Source: Oscillospiraceae bacterium (GTDB lineage Bacteria > Bacillota > Clostridia > Oscillospirales > Oscillospiraceae). From it: 49,367 nt of DNA. Where the stretch lies: NCBI GenBank assembly GCA_017458085.1, contig JAFTGE010000030.1, positions 1-49,367 of the forward strand, in the 5' to 3' direction. The notes beneath the pieces are model-generated. The model was not told the DNA's origin. It did not search any database and saw only the letters and a program-made list of their open reading frames with translations. Both the position numbers and the translations under genes were made by a program. Shown in pieces: positions 25,089 to 32,463 of this stretch (the stretch's first letter is position 1; every line of letters starts with the position of its first letter).

Positions 25089-25742
25089 ATGAAAGAAATT
25101 ACAAAAACTTCCCGCCTTGCCGGACAGCTTGAAAAGCTCTTCCGTATGCTGAACGAAGACTTTTTCGATGGACAGCTTGAACAGCCCATTATCACAATTC
25201 AAAGTACGCCACGCGCGTACGGCCACTACTCTGTCTCCAAAATCTGGACAGTCAACGGAGAAGAGCAAAAGCATGAAATCAATATCGGGGCGGGAACACT
25301 CGACCGCGACCTTGAATATACGGTCGGAACACTCCTGCATGAAATGTGCCATATGTACAATGACACCGTGCTCAATGTCCAAGATTGTAGCAGGGGCGGC
25401 ACATATCACAATAAGCAATTCAAAGCAACAGCAGAGGCGGTCGGCCTTATCGTTACCAAATCCGACAAATACGGATGGGCGCACACAGCACCCTCTGACG
25501 CTCTGATTGAATGGATACTTGACCACGATATAGAAGAAATCCGTATCAATCGCAACGAGCCGACCGGTATCCGTGTAGTAGGCGGCAACACCGCCGCAAG
25601 CGGCGGACTGACCCCCATCGGGAGCAATCCCAACAGTCACAGCCGTAAATACCTTTGCCCCTGTTGCGGGAACAGTGTCCGCGCCACAAAGCAAGTCAAC
25701 GTGATTTGCGGGGATTGCATGGAACGCATGATTGCGGTCTAA
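25089..25742 (+). CDS. SprT-like zinc metalloprotease-fold protein
   Basis: A 217-residue protein of the SprT/WSS1-like fold. The zinc motif HEMCH lies in GTLLHEMCHMYND. An upstream LNEDFFDGQL and the strand ITIQSTPRAYGHYS are typical. A C-terminal zinc ribbon CPCC ... CGDC completes the SprT layout. AAGAAAGGACTTCAAATC precedes the ATG. Such proteins in elements and phages are thought to act on DNA-protein crosslinks. That role is inferred here. Confidence 0.85.
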   Translation: MKEITKTSRLAGQLEKLFRMLNEDFFDGQLEQPIITIQSTPRAYGHYSVSKIWTVNGEEQKHEINIGAGTLDRDLEYTVGTLLHEMCHMYNDTVLNVQDCSRGGTYHNKQFKATAEAVGLIVTKSDKYGWAHTAPSDALIEWILDHDIEEIRINRNEPTGIRVVGGNTAASGGLTPIGSNPNSHSRKYLCPCCGNSVRATKQVNVICGDCMERMIAV

Positions 25743-25807
25743 ATGTTTACTTCAATAGGCGGGGAGAAATCCCCGCCGACCATAAAACAGAAAAGAGGTT
25801 TATAAAA

Positions 25808-25900
25808 ATGGGTAAATTTTGGCTTTATGTTTGTATCTGCGTTGCGGCTATTCTCTGTCCGCCGCTCGGTCTGATTCTTCTGTTCATCGTAGAAGGATAA
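25808..25900 (+). CDS. Very small membrane protein, 30 residues
   Basis: An ORF from ATG 25808 to TAA 25900 behind AGAGG. It encodes a single hydrophobic helix (FWLYVCICVAAILCPPLGLI) resembling the YqaE/Pmp3 half-hairpin motif CPPLG. It lies between the SprT-like gene and the next gene with close spacing, so it is probably co-transcribed. Confidence 0.6.
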   Translation: MGKFWLYVCICVAAILCPPLGLILLFIVEG

Positions 25901-25910
25901 GGAGGACGCT

Positions 25911-26246
25911 ATGGAAACACTTTCTTTCTCGCAGTTCCGGCGCTATTGTGACGGTAGAGCAATCAAGCGGATTATCTACGAAACGGAAAACAACAAGCGG
26001 ATAAAGGACGCTGAAAACTGCAAAATCTATGACCCACTGCATATTTGCTTTTATTTTGAAATCATCGGCTTTGTTTCTCCCGCTCCAAGGGCAAACACGA
26101 TTTACCTTTCTTCCCCTGTTGGCGCTATCGGCTTGAACAATGTCCAAAAGGTAGTGCTTAACAAGTTCCCATCATGGGACGAGGCGCGGGTCTACTGCAA
26201 CGGCGGCGACAGAATAACAGCATACAATCTGTTGATTGACTATTGA
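25911..26246 (+). CDS. Hypothetical protein of element 1
   Basis: A 111-residue protein with a good ribosome site (AAGGAGGACGCT) 10 bp after the small membrane protein. It starts METLSFSQFRRYCDGR and has aromatic strands (ICFYFEIIGFVSPAP). No motif is recognised. A strong terminator follows directly, so it ends the operon. Confidence 0.65.
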   Translation: METLSFSQFRRYCDGRAIKRIIYETENNKRIKDAENCKIYDPLHICFYFEIIGFVSPAPRANTIYLSSPVGAIGLNNVQKVVLNKFPSWDEARVYCNGGDRITAYNLLIDY

Positions 26247-26250
26247 AAAG

Positions 26251-26278
26251 GGCGGGGAGCAATCCCCGCCGCTTTTCT
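26251..26278 (+). terminator. Terminator of the SprT operon
   Basis: GGCGGGGA (26251-26258) and TCCCCGCC (26263-26270) with loop GCAA, followed by GCTTTTCT. Confidence 0.75.
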
Positions 26279-26326
26279 ATTCCCATACTGTACCGTAAAG
26301 GGGTTAAGGTTTTTGCAAGTTTATTT

Positions 26327-26923
26327 TCAAATTCCCGCAAGCTTATAGAAAGTTGTCCGTTTCATTCCGGTCATTTCCATAGCTTTCTTTGCCGTTATCT
26401 GCCCGCTCTGCCATAGCTCCATGACCTCTTTCCAGTTGTCCGGCTTTTCCGCTTTCGGTCTTCCAAACGTGACCCCTTTCGCTTTTGCCGCCGCTATGCC
26501 CTCCGTCTGTCTGCTGTGTGTCGTTTCCCGCTCCTGTTGTGCGATAGTTCCCAAGACCTCAATCAAGATATTGTTCACCATATCCCACACCCATTCTTGA
26601 CCCGCTGGACAATCCATCATCGTGGTCGGCAAATCCAACACCTTAAGCCGGATTCCGTTATCTTTGAAATACTGCAATTCGTTTTTTATGTCCGCCTTGT
26701 TTCTGCTGAGACGGTCAAGCGATTTTATCACAAGCGTATCACCACGGCGCAAGAGAGCCGCCTTTAAGGCCGTGTAGCCTTTCCTGTCTAAATCCTTGCC
26801 GGATTCCTTGTCTGTGATTATGTCCCGCTCTGACGCGCCCAGCGCGGCAAATGCGGCAAGCTGACGGTCAAGATTTTGTTCTTTACTGCTGACACGCGCA
26901 TAATAGAATGTTCTGTTATCCAT
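26327..26923 (-). CDS. Serine resolvase/invertase
   Basis: A 198-residue serine recombinase. The catalytic serine lies in YARVSSKEQN, followed by DRQLAAFAALG, TLVIKSLDRLSRN and ERETTHSRQTEGI, and a C-terminal helix-turn-helix (TAKKAMEMTGMKRTTFYKL). The length fits Tn3-type resolvases. Its ribosome site (AAAGGGG) lies in the 3' arm of a covarying hairpin directly upstream. A broken copy of its start exists at 18795. It may resolve element multimers or maintain the element. Confidence 0.92.
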   Translation of the reverse strand: MDNRTFYYARVSSKEQNLDRQLAAFAALGASERDIITDKESGKDLDRKGYTALKAALLRRGDTLVIKSLDRLSRNKADIKNELQYFKDNGIRLKVLDLPTTMMDCPAGQEWVWDMVNNILIEVLGTIAQQERETTHSRQTEGIAAAKAKGVTFGRPKAEKPDNWKEVMELWQSGQITAKKAMEMTGMKRTTFYKLAGI

Positions 26924-26930
26924 AAAGCAA

Positions 26931-26975
26931 GCGCCCCTTTCCTGTGATCTGCATTAAGCATAACAGGCGGGGCGC
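26931..26975 (-). promoter_or_regulatory. Hairpin enclosing the resolvase ribosome site
   Basis: GCGCCCC (26931-26937) and GGGGCGC (26969-26975), extended by CCTGT/ACAGG, form a stem. On the minus strand the 3' arm contains AAAGGGG, the only ribosome site for the resolvase ATG at 26923. Folding would hide it. The same stem with a compensating base change is present at 18913-18956. Confidence 0.6.
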
Positions 26976-27104
26976 TGTTTGCACACTTCAATTATTCGTA
27001 AAAGTCTTTCAATTTTCGAACATATCTGCAAAGTCAAAAGATATGTTTTTGGACACAGTACAGCGGCCTGTTTTCCTGTGTTCGGAAAGGTAGACTTTTG
27101 CGGC

Positions 27105-27350
27105 CTAATGAAAATGCTTTTCTGTGTACTCGACCAATGCGTTTAGATAATCCTCCCTATCTCTTTCCCGCCGCTGTTCTCGCAGTATGTTTAGCTCGAT
27201 GCAGCCATGATAGCATTTCCGGCCTTGGAGAAAAGGCTTGCGGCAATCTGCTAACCATTTGCAATATCGGCACTTAAGAGGGATAAAGCACCAATAGAGG
27301 TCTTTAATCAGATACAGCGGCCACTTATATGTCGCGCTGAAAGTGTACAT
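27105..27350 (-). CDS. Conserved 81-residue Cys-rich protein, copy 2
   Basis: Nearly identical to the protein at 19035-19280. The few differences are conservative (CRYCKW for CRHCKW; REQRRERDREDYLNALVEY in the tail), which suggests selection on protein sequence. It starts two bases after the stop of the upstream gene (TAACTATG), so it is translationally coupled. A CxxC pair plus CYHGC suggests zinc binding. Function unknown. Confidence 0.7.
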   Translation of the reverse strand: MYTFSATYKWPLYLIKDLYWCFIPLKCRYCKWLADCRKPFLQGRKCYHGCIELNILREQRRERDREDYLNALVEYTEKHFH

Positions 27351-27352
27351 AG

Positions 27353-27961
27353 TTACTGTTTGCCGTTCTGATATACAATAGCCTTTATCGCTGCATTTAT
27401 GCTTTCTGCAAACTTAACAGCATCGGTATAATCGGGGTCTTTCGTTGACTTCTTTTCCTCAATCAAAGGTATTTCTATCGTGGGGTCAACAGGGTCATTA
27501 AGATAAATGACAACCTTATAGGACATGATATTACTCGGTGCTGTCATTACACCAACAAGCGCTCCAACATCCCCCGCAAGAACACCGCCGACAACAGCGC
27601 GGCCTATGCCACCGGTGACCTTGCTGTCTGTCATTATCTCACAGCCTATAATCTTACGGAATGGGGCAACCTCGCGCAATCCATGATTTGAAAACGCCGC
27701 AATCTTAAGACTGATTTGGTCTATAAAAAAGCTAACATTGTGGCCTCTGTCGGGATTGATTTGCGTCGAATAATAGTTGTCGGTGTAGTTCAGTTCCTTC
27801 GCAGTGCTCCTAATACCATTAGAGGAAAGAAAATCTGCCTTTTCGTCCTGATGATTTATGACTGTGCTACTATCAGAATTAAGCTTGTCTATCAATGCCC
27901 GAAACAGGGCAACCGCAATAATGCCAAGAAAAACCAATAGCAGAATTGTCCCGATGCTCAT
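27353..27961 (-). CDS. Membrane-anchored protein with Gly-rich segment
   Basis: A 202-residue protein. The chosen ATG (27961) follows CGGAGGGTTTGAT and gives an N-terminal hydrophobic helix (IGTILLLVFLGIIAVAL). A soluble part carries a glycine-rich turn (IGRAVVGGVLAGDVGALVG) and IPLIEEKKSTKD. From memory this pattern occurs in SHOCT- or PH-like small membrane proteins of Firmicutes; not confirmed. It fills the variable slot of copy 2 of the end module and is divergent from the XRE gene. Confidence 0.65.
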   Translation of the reverse strand: MSIGTILLLVFLGIIAVALFRALIDKLNSDSSTVINHQDEKADFLSSNGIRSTAKELNYTDNYYSTQINPDRGHNVSFFIDQISLKIAAFSNHGLREVAPFRKIIGCEIMTDSKVTGGIGRAVVGGVLAGDVGALVGVMTAPSNIMSYKVVIYLNDPVDPTIEIPLIEEKKSTKDPDYTDAVKFAESINAAIKAIVYQNGKQ

Positions 27962-28099
27962 ATCAAACCCTCCGTTGTTCTTTTTTGAGATTCTAACACA
28001 ATCAGCGATTTCTTTCAACACTTATAGCGTTTTATCATAACGCCTATTGTAATTGCTAAAACTGTACAATAACCACAATAAGCGTTGAGGTGAAACACA

Positions 28100-28393
28100 A
28101 TGATTAAAGACTTACCGCAAAAGCTGAAAGCTCTGCGCGTTCAATATGGACTCTCTCAAAAACAGGTCGCTGAAAAAATCGGCGTTTCCCCGTCTATTGT
28201 TTCCGGCTACGAAACAGGAGAGCGCACCCCCAGCACGGAAATACTCTTGTCCCTTTCGTATCTGTACAATGTCAGCACGGATTATCTTTTGGGGAAACAG
28301 GCTCTTGCCCCTAATGCTCTGATTGATGTATCAAAGCTGACGGACAAGCAAAAGGCCGCGCTTGCAAGTCTGATAGAATCCATAAAGGAATAG
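28100..28393 (+). CDS. XRE-family helix-turn-helix regulator
   Basis: A 97-residue Cro/CI-type DNA-binding protein. The helix-turn-helix is SQKQVAEKIGVSPSIVSGYETGERTPSTE, here cited in parts: LSQKQVAEKIGVS and IVSGYETGERTPS. A C-terminal helical tail follows (LTDKQKAALASLIESI). TTGAGGTGAAACACA precedes the ATG. It ends at the shared terminator and probably regulates the divergent membrane-protein gene. Confidence 0.88.
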   Translation: MIKDLPQKLKALRVQYGLSQKQVAEKIGVSPSIVSGYETGERTPSTEILLSLSYLYNVSTDYLLGKQALAPNALIDVSKLTDKQKAALASLIESIKE

Positions 28394-28403
28394 GCAAAGA
28401 ATT

Positions 28404-28436
28404 GACCGCCCTGCATATCGGCAAGGCGGTCTTTTC
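28404..28436 (+). terminator. Terminator after the XRE gene
   Basis: GACCGCC (28404-28410) and GGCGGTC (28425-28431), followed by TTTTCC. Same as at 19900-19935. Confidence 0.75.
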
Positions 28437-28553
28437 CTGCGCGTTGGTCGTCGCGCATACATGGAGCGGAGAAGATAACAGAATGAAAGGTCGGAGCGTG
28501 GCAAGTCCTTTATGCGTTGAGTGTCGGAAGCCTACCTACATCCATTTCATAAA

Positions 28554-28631
28554 CTATCATAACTACTCATATCCTATCATTTCAGCCCCTTTTTTACAAG
28601 TCTTTTTCCACAACCTGTCATAAGCTATCAT
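28554..28631. repeat. CTATCAT repeats at the integrase 2 end
   Basis: CTATCAT occurs at 28554, 28574 and 28625, each flanked by A/T-rich sequence, just downstream of the integrase 2 stop. GATGTAAG is also repeated nearby (28649 and about 28660). These are candidate integrase arm-binding sites at the left end of element 2. Confidence 0.35.
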
Positions 28632-28682
28632 AGGAGATGTTTCATTTGATGTAAGCTGTGATGTAAGGTGTGTAAATGTACC

Positions 28683-29948
28683 TCATTGTGCAGCAATTTG
28701 AGATGTGCTTCCCTGCTGTTTTTTGAAGTATATGTCCAGCCCCGAAAACTCGCTCTTTTTCAGTTCCCTTGTAACATCTGCATAGATATTTAGCGTCGTA
28801 GATATGTCTTGGTGGCCGAGGGCATCCTGGATAACTTTCACGTTGACGCCAGCCTCGCACATTCTTGTTGTAAAGGTATGTCGAAGTGAGTGGCAGCTAA
28901 AATGAGGCAGCAACACCGTCGCATTTTCGTCCTTAAGGAGTTCCTCATCGTTGCAGTCCCGGATAATTCTTTGAATTGCCTTATTCAGCGTCCCTCCGTG
29001 CTGTGTCATTCCAAAACGGTTAACAAAGATGAAGTCCGTATAGCCGTCTATCGTTACCTCGCACTTGATCCCCAGCTTTTCTTGGTTATCACGCTCCATG
29101 AGAAAGGCTTCTTTTACAAAATCCAACATTGGGACTTGTCGGATACTCGCCTTTGTTTTCGGGGTATTTACATTGAAGTAGCATCCCGTCTTGTGCATCT
29201 CATCTCTGTGGCAGTAGTTTATAAGGGTGTGGTTGACATCAATAATCCCCTCGTCAAGATCAATGTCACACCACCGCAAACCGGTTACCTCCCCTACTCT
29301 CATTCCCGTTCCAAGCATAACAGCAAAAATGGGATACCAGTGAGAATAGGTGTGATTTCGTTGAAGGAAGTCAAGCAAAAGGTCTTGTTCCGGCTGGGTC
29401 AATCCTCTCCTTTTCTCTGTCTGAAAACAATGGGATTGCTTCAACTCTTTCAAAACATTGTCCGACGGATTGGAGCGAATGTAATCATCATCCACCGCCA
29501 TTTCCAGCACCTGATGGAGTACCGTATGAACATTATCAATAGTCGCTGGCTGCAATCCACGTTCATCGGCAAGATGATTATAAAAGCGCTTTACGTCAGA
29601 TTTTTTCAGTGTGCTTATCCTCATTTTCCCAAAGTTGGGTCTAACAAAGGTGTCATACATATATTTGTAGTTCTCAAATGTGTTGTTCTTTAGCCCTCTC
29701 TTGATCTGCTTCCAAAGGTCAAATAGATCGTTGATGGTGACATACCTTGCCTCAGCTTTGATCCCATCAGCCTTATCTTTTACGATCTGGTTTTCTTTCT
29801 CGCGCAGCTCCTCCAAGGTTTTTGCGTAGACATAGTGGCGCTTGCCCTTTTTATCCGTCCAGCAGTAATGGTATGTGCCATTTGCCCGCTGCACCTCACC
29901 TGTTTTGAGTACAACCCTCGACTTATCTTTACGTTTGGTTTGTGCCAT
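28683..29948 (-). CDS. int: Tn916-like tyrosine integrase, element 2
   Basis: A 421-residue site-specific recombinase of conjugative elements. The start ATG (29948) follows GGAGGAATTGCAA; a TTG five codons upstream lacks support. The order is an arm-binding domain (YHYCWTDKKGKRHYVYAKTLEEL), a core-binding domain (YKYMYDTFVRPNFGKM) and a catalytic domain with Arg in GTGMRVGEVTGLRW, His-x-x-Arg in HSLRHTF, His in LGHQDISTT and Tyr in IYADVT. An excisionase gene lies just upstream. It differs from integrase 1 over most of its length, so the two were acquired separately. Confidence 0.93.
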   Translation of the reverse strand: MAQTKRKDKSRVVLKTGEVQRANGTYHYCWTDKKGKRHYVYAKTLEELREKENQIVKDKADGIKAEARYVTINDLFDLWKQIKRGLKNNTFENYKYMYDTFVRPNFGKMRISTLKKSDVKRFYNHLADERGLQPATIDNVHTVLHQVLEMAVDDDYIRSNPSDNVLKELKQSHCFQTEKRRGLTQPEQDLLLDFLQRNHTYSHWYPIFAVMLGTGMRVGEVTGLRWCDIDLDEGIIDVNHTLINYCHRDEMHKTGCYFNVNTPKTKASIRQVPMLDFVKEAFLMERDNQEKLGIKCEVTIDGYTDFIFVNRFGMTQHGGTLNKAIQRIIRDCNDEELLKDENATVLLPHFSCHSLRHTFTTRMCEAGVNVKVIQDALGHQDISTTLNIYADVTRELKKSEFSGLDIYFKKQQGSTSQIAAQ

Positions 29949-29974
29949 TTGCAATTCCTCCAAAAGATTTCGAC

Positions 29975-30001
29975 GTCGTGCTGATAATGTATCAGCACGA
30001 C
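29975..30001. repeat. Hairpin between excisionase and integrase
   Basis: GTCGTGCTGATA (29975-29986) and TATCAGCACGAC (29990-30001) form a perfect 12-bp stem with a 3-base loop. On the plus strand GCCGTTTTGTT follows, so it could end plus-strand transcripts. On the minus strand it could attenuate integrase expression. Confidence 0.55.
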
Positions 30002-30046
30002 GCCGTTTTGTTAAATGTGCGATTATTTAATTTGCAGACTTGACAA

Positions 30047-30271
30047 TTAGATCGAGTACATTCGGTCTAAAAACTCATCCAATGCTCTACGCTTGATCAG
30101 TCTCTTGTTTCCCACCCAAAGGACAAACGAACAATCCTCTTTATCAGATAATTCTCTCAATTTATGGCGTCCTACCCCGGAATACTCTGCCGCTTCCTCT
30201 ATCGTTAAGTTGGATTTCTCCCAAATCGGCACTTCTATCTTTCTCGCCCTCTCTGTGCTCCGCTCCTCCAT
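30047..30271 (-). CDS. xis: Tn916-type excisionase
   Basis: A 74-residue DNA-binding protein with EVPIWEKSNLTIEEAAEYSGVG, then HKLRELS and a C-terminal LIKRRALDEFLD. This winged-helix pattern matches Tn916 Xis (PIWERYTLTIEEAS from memory). The ATG at 30271 lies just after the stop of the MazF-like gene (TAA-TTG-TAT-ATG) without a separate ribosome site, so translation is coupled. It directs excision together with the integrase. Confidence 0.82.
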   Translation of the reverse strand: MEERSTERARKIEVPIWEKSNLTIEEAAEYSGVGRHKLRELSDKEDCSFVLWVGNKRLIKRRALDEFLDRMYSI

Positions 30272-30277
30272 ATACAA

Positions 30278-30796
30278 TTAGTCTTTCACGGCCAGCTCAA
30301 AGAGTCTGCCCATTCTGCGATTACAGCAGGCGCAGGTATCCTTTTCACGCTTGCTGCCCCGGCATCTGAGCGTAAACAGCGACGCGATCCGTGACTCCTT
30401 GATGCAGGCTTTACAAATGGGCATGATGATGGGACTTTCCTTGCGATTCCGCACTCCTACGCTAACAAGCAGAGCGCCGTTGACTTCACGCATACGGGCA
30501 GCAGACAGCATCCCGATATGCTCCATAAGCCTGTCCTTGCTGATCGTTCTGATTTGCTCCGCCAGGATGATAGAGGGCGCGGTCAATCCCGCCTCGGCAT
30601 CCAGATAGACATGGGTGGGCAAATTTGCCTTTTCCGGCCTGTCCGTGGTAATAGGCGCGACGATGACAGTCGTGCCGTATTGATTGCCGGTGTCGTTCTG
30701 GACGATCACAGCGGGTCGATAGCCCATCTGCTCCGATCCCAACCCAACACCAAAATCGGTGAAGTAAAGCTCACCGCGATGATATGTTCCGTTCAT
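30278..30796 (-). CDS. MazF/PemK-like protein with Cys-rich C-terminal extension
   Basis: A 172-residue protein. Residues 1-112 are a MazF-like fold: YHRGELYFTDFG, GYRPAVIVQND, TVIVAPITT, THVYLDAEAGLTAPSIILAEQIRTI, cited in parts. The tail (about 125-172) adds CKAC, a third Cys and CACC, a likely zinc site absent from usual ~115-residue MazF. No antitoxin gene is next to it. Ribosome site AAGGGAGGTC. It heads the excisionase-integrase unit, so it may have been recruited as a regulator or RNA-binding protein of the element. Toxin activity is untested. Confidence 0.75.
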   Translation of the reverse strand: MNGTYHRGELYFTDFGVGLGSEQMGYRPAVIVQNDTGNQYGTTVIVAPITTDRPEKANLPTHVYLDAEAGLTAPSIILAEQIRTISKDRLMEHIGMLSAARMREVNGALLVSVGVRNRKESPIIMPICKACIKESRIASLFTLRCRGSKREKDTCACCNRRMGRLFELAVKD

Positions 30797-30814
30797 AGTG
30801 TATGACCTCCCTTT

Positions 30815-30840
30815 GAAAAAAAGCGGCCTGCAAGCCGCCT
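30815..30840 (-). terminator. Terminator just upstream of the MazF-like gene
   Basis: On the minus strand, GCGGC and GCCGC arms around TTGCAG are followed by seven T and then directly by the ribosome site. Transcription of the downstream genes must either begin after it or read through it. Confidence 0.65.
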
Positions 30841-31346
30841 ATGTAAAGGCCGGACGTGGGACAGCGTAGTTTTGAGGCGATATAAGCATATCTCGCCCTT
30901 GGCATTTGCTGTCCGTTGTCCGGCAGTTTCTATTTTCAAGCAAACCTATTTGTCCTCGACACCCCGGCTTGCTATTGGGAAGTCATCAAACGACTGGCGG
31001 CTACCAGCTCCACGGGCATCTCACCCCCGGCAGGATCGCTGTCGGCTGCCCTCATTGCCTGCGACGGTTTTATCACGCTCGGACTGTGACTGGACAGGAG
31101 TATCATTGTCCCCATTGCCTGTCATGGCCGCACCGGGAGCCGCCCGGCGCTTAATGCGGTCTGTTGTCGCTCCCTGCGGTGGGAAGGGCAAGCCGAAAAC
31201 AAAGTAATGTGACTTTTCGCTGCCTCCACCCGCTGCAGATCGTCGCGCAGCCGCAAAGCTGGCTTATGCTCATCGCAATGGCAATGGGAATGTATCTGAT
31301 GAATGGGTATTCGATTTTCAAGGTGCAAACCCATTCACCGCATAGC
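30841..31346. other. Stretch without an assignable gene, probable gene remnant
   Basis: About 500 bp between the MazF-like gene leader and the strong hairpin. On the plus strand short frames look partly coding: GRIAVGCPHCLRRFYHAR with a second CPHC (zinc-ribbon-like, near 31030-31130), LFVLDTPACYWEVIKRL in another frame and AYAHRNGNGNVSDEW ending near 31344. None has a start and ribosome site. I read it as a decayed conjugation-module gene, but the family is unknown. Confidence 0.4.
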
Positions 31347-31384
31347 GGAAACAGGTGAGGATTTTTACGTCCTCACCTGTTTCC
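31347..31384. terminator. Strong bidirectional terminator
   Basis: GGAAACAGGTGAGGA (31347-31361) and TCCTCACCTGTTTCC (31370-31384) form a perfect 15-bp stem. It separates the integration module from the sigma factor gene. Confidence 0.7.
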
Positions 31385-31410
31385 TAACTAATCGGGCATT
31401 TTGCAACCCA

Positions 31411-31914
31411 TCAGCTTAAAAATTTTTTCAATTTTTTTAGGGCAGCTTTAATTGACTTTTCTACAGCTTGATGGCTGCACCCCTCCATTTCTGCAATTTG
31501 TTCATGTGTTAGTTCTCCGAAATAATAAAGAATCAGCCTACGTCTCTGTGTGATTGGCAAAAGACGGATCGCGCTATGTAGCTCCTCACATTCCATTTTG
31601 AAATTCACTATCGCATCAATCGTTTTGGGCGGGTAAAAAGCACGCTTATTCAGCGTGCTTTCTGTTAATTCGGAGTGTTCGTAGTGGTTGTCCACCGCAT
31701 TTAGATGTCGTAGGTCTTCCAGTTCAAATGAATCCAGAAGGTCAAATAGTTCTTTTTTTATCTCCAAACAATGTTCTACATTTTCTCCGTCTCTAAAGCG
31801 AATATAATAATGCACATCTAAAGACTCAGCATTGTCGATAAAAATTACATAGGGGTTGTCCTTATCCTTACGCCTCTTGGGCCGCTGATCGTACTTTGGA
31901 TGTTGATCATCCAT
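31411..31914 (-). CDS. Sigma-70-like factor of the conjugative element
   Basis: A 167-residue protein whose last ~65 residues are a sigma region-4-like helix-turn-helix: RLLPITQRRRLILYYFGELTHEQIAEMEG, cited in parts, followed by SHQAVEKSIKAALKKLKKFL. The N-terminal half is acidic and unusual. The chosen ATG (31914) follows AAAGGAGATTCCCC. The same frame is open to an ATG at 32115 (67 more residues) behind TGGAGATTGCC, so a longer form is possible. Related elements carry such sigma-like genes near the integration module; a role in transfer-gene expression is inferred. Confidence 0.75.
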   Translation of the reverse strand: MDDQHPKYDQRPKRRKDKDNPYVIFIDNAESLDVHYYIRFRDGENVEHCLEIKKELFDLLDSFELEDLRHLNAVDNHYEHSELTESTLNKRAFYPPKTIDAIVNFKMECEELHSAIRLLPITQRRRLILYYFGELTHEQIAEMEGCSHQAVEKSIKAALKKLKKFLS

Positions 31915-31928
31915 GGGGAATCTCCTTT

Positions 31929-31958
31929 CGTTTGAATTTTCGATTTGAAATTCAAACG
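31929..31958. repeat. Palindrome in front of the sigma-like gene
   Basis: CGTTTGAATTT (31929-31939) and AAATTCAAACG (31948-31958) form an 11-bp inverted repeat two to three bases upstream of the ribosome site. It may be an operator or a leader hairpin. Confidence 0.5.
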
Positions 31959-32115
31959 ATGGAGGCCCCCGGCAATGCGGTGTGCTCTGTTTATCTATGC
32001 TACCTTTTTTAGCGCAATGATGAAGTTTTCCAGGTCCTACATCTTGTGAAGCGATGTCAGACACATCGACAAGTCTAAGTTGAGAAAATATACTCCCAGT
32101 CTTCTTTTTTGCCAT

Positions 32116-32463
32116 GGCAATCTCCAGCTACACAGCAACTAAGCCAGTCTTTAACTGGTTTACTGCGTCTTGAGTTGGGGTGCTGCCATGCTATTATGTT
32201 TTATTCATTATCAATTTTCTGTCCCGATACAACAGCCTTTCTGCTCCTCAATGTATCATTGCGCAGTAGTCCATTTTCATAGAATACTATTGTTTCTAAT
32301 CGAAATTTGTCAAAAAAAGAGATCGAGCAACTACTTAAATAGCAGTTGCTCGATCTCTTTGTGCTTATAATATTCTATTGAAATAACAGCATATTTTATA
32401 AGCCATATAGCTCAAAAATCATCTTTATCCGCCATGTACTTTCCCTGTTTACTGCGTGTAGAT
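32116..32463. other. Non-coding AT-rich region
   Basis: About 350 bp between the sigma-like gene and the pilus island. It contains the strong terminator at 32317-32361. No gene with a start and ribosome site was seen, and no convincing promoter for the sigma gene. Confidence 0.5.
32310..32361 (-). terminator. Terminator at the end of the pilus island
   Basis: AAAGAGATCGAGCAACT (32317-32333) and AGTTGCTCGATCTCTTT (32345-32361) form a 17-bp stem. On the minus strand TTTTTTTGAC follows, so it ends the minus-strand island. Confidence 0.8.

Larger units (their letters stand above)
26813..27350. repeat. Copy 2 of the duplicated element-end module
   Basis: This segment matches 18796-19280 in the same orientation. 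It covers the resolvase start, the covarying hairpin and the 81-residue gene, with an extra ~50 bp near 27020-27090. The resolvase is intact here and broken in copy 1. Confidence 0.85.
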
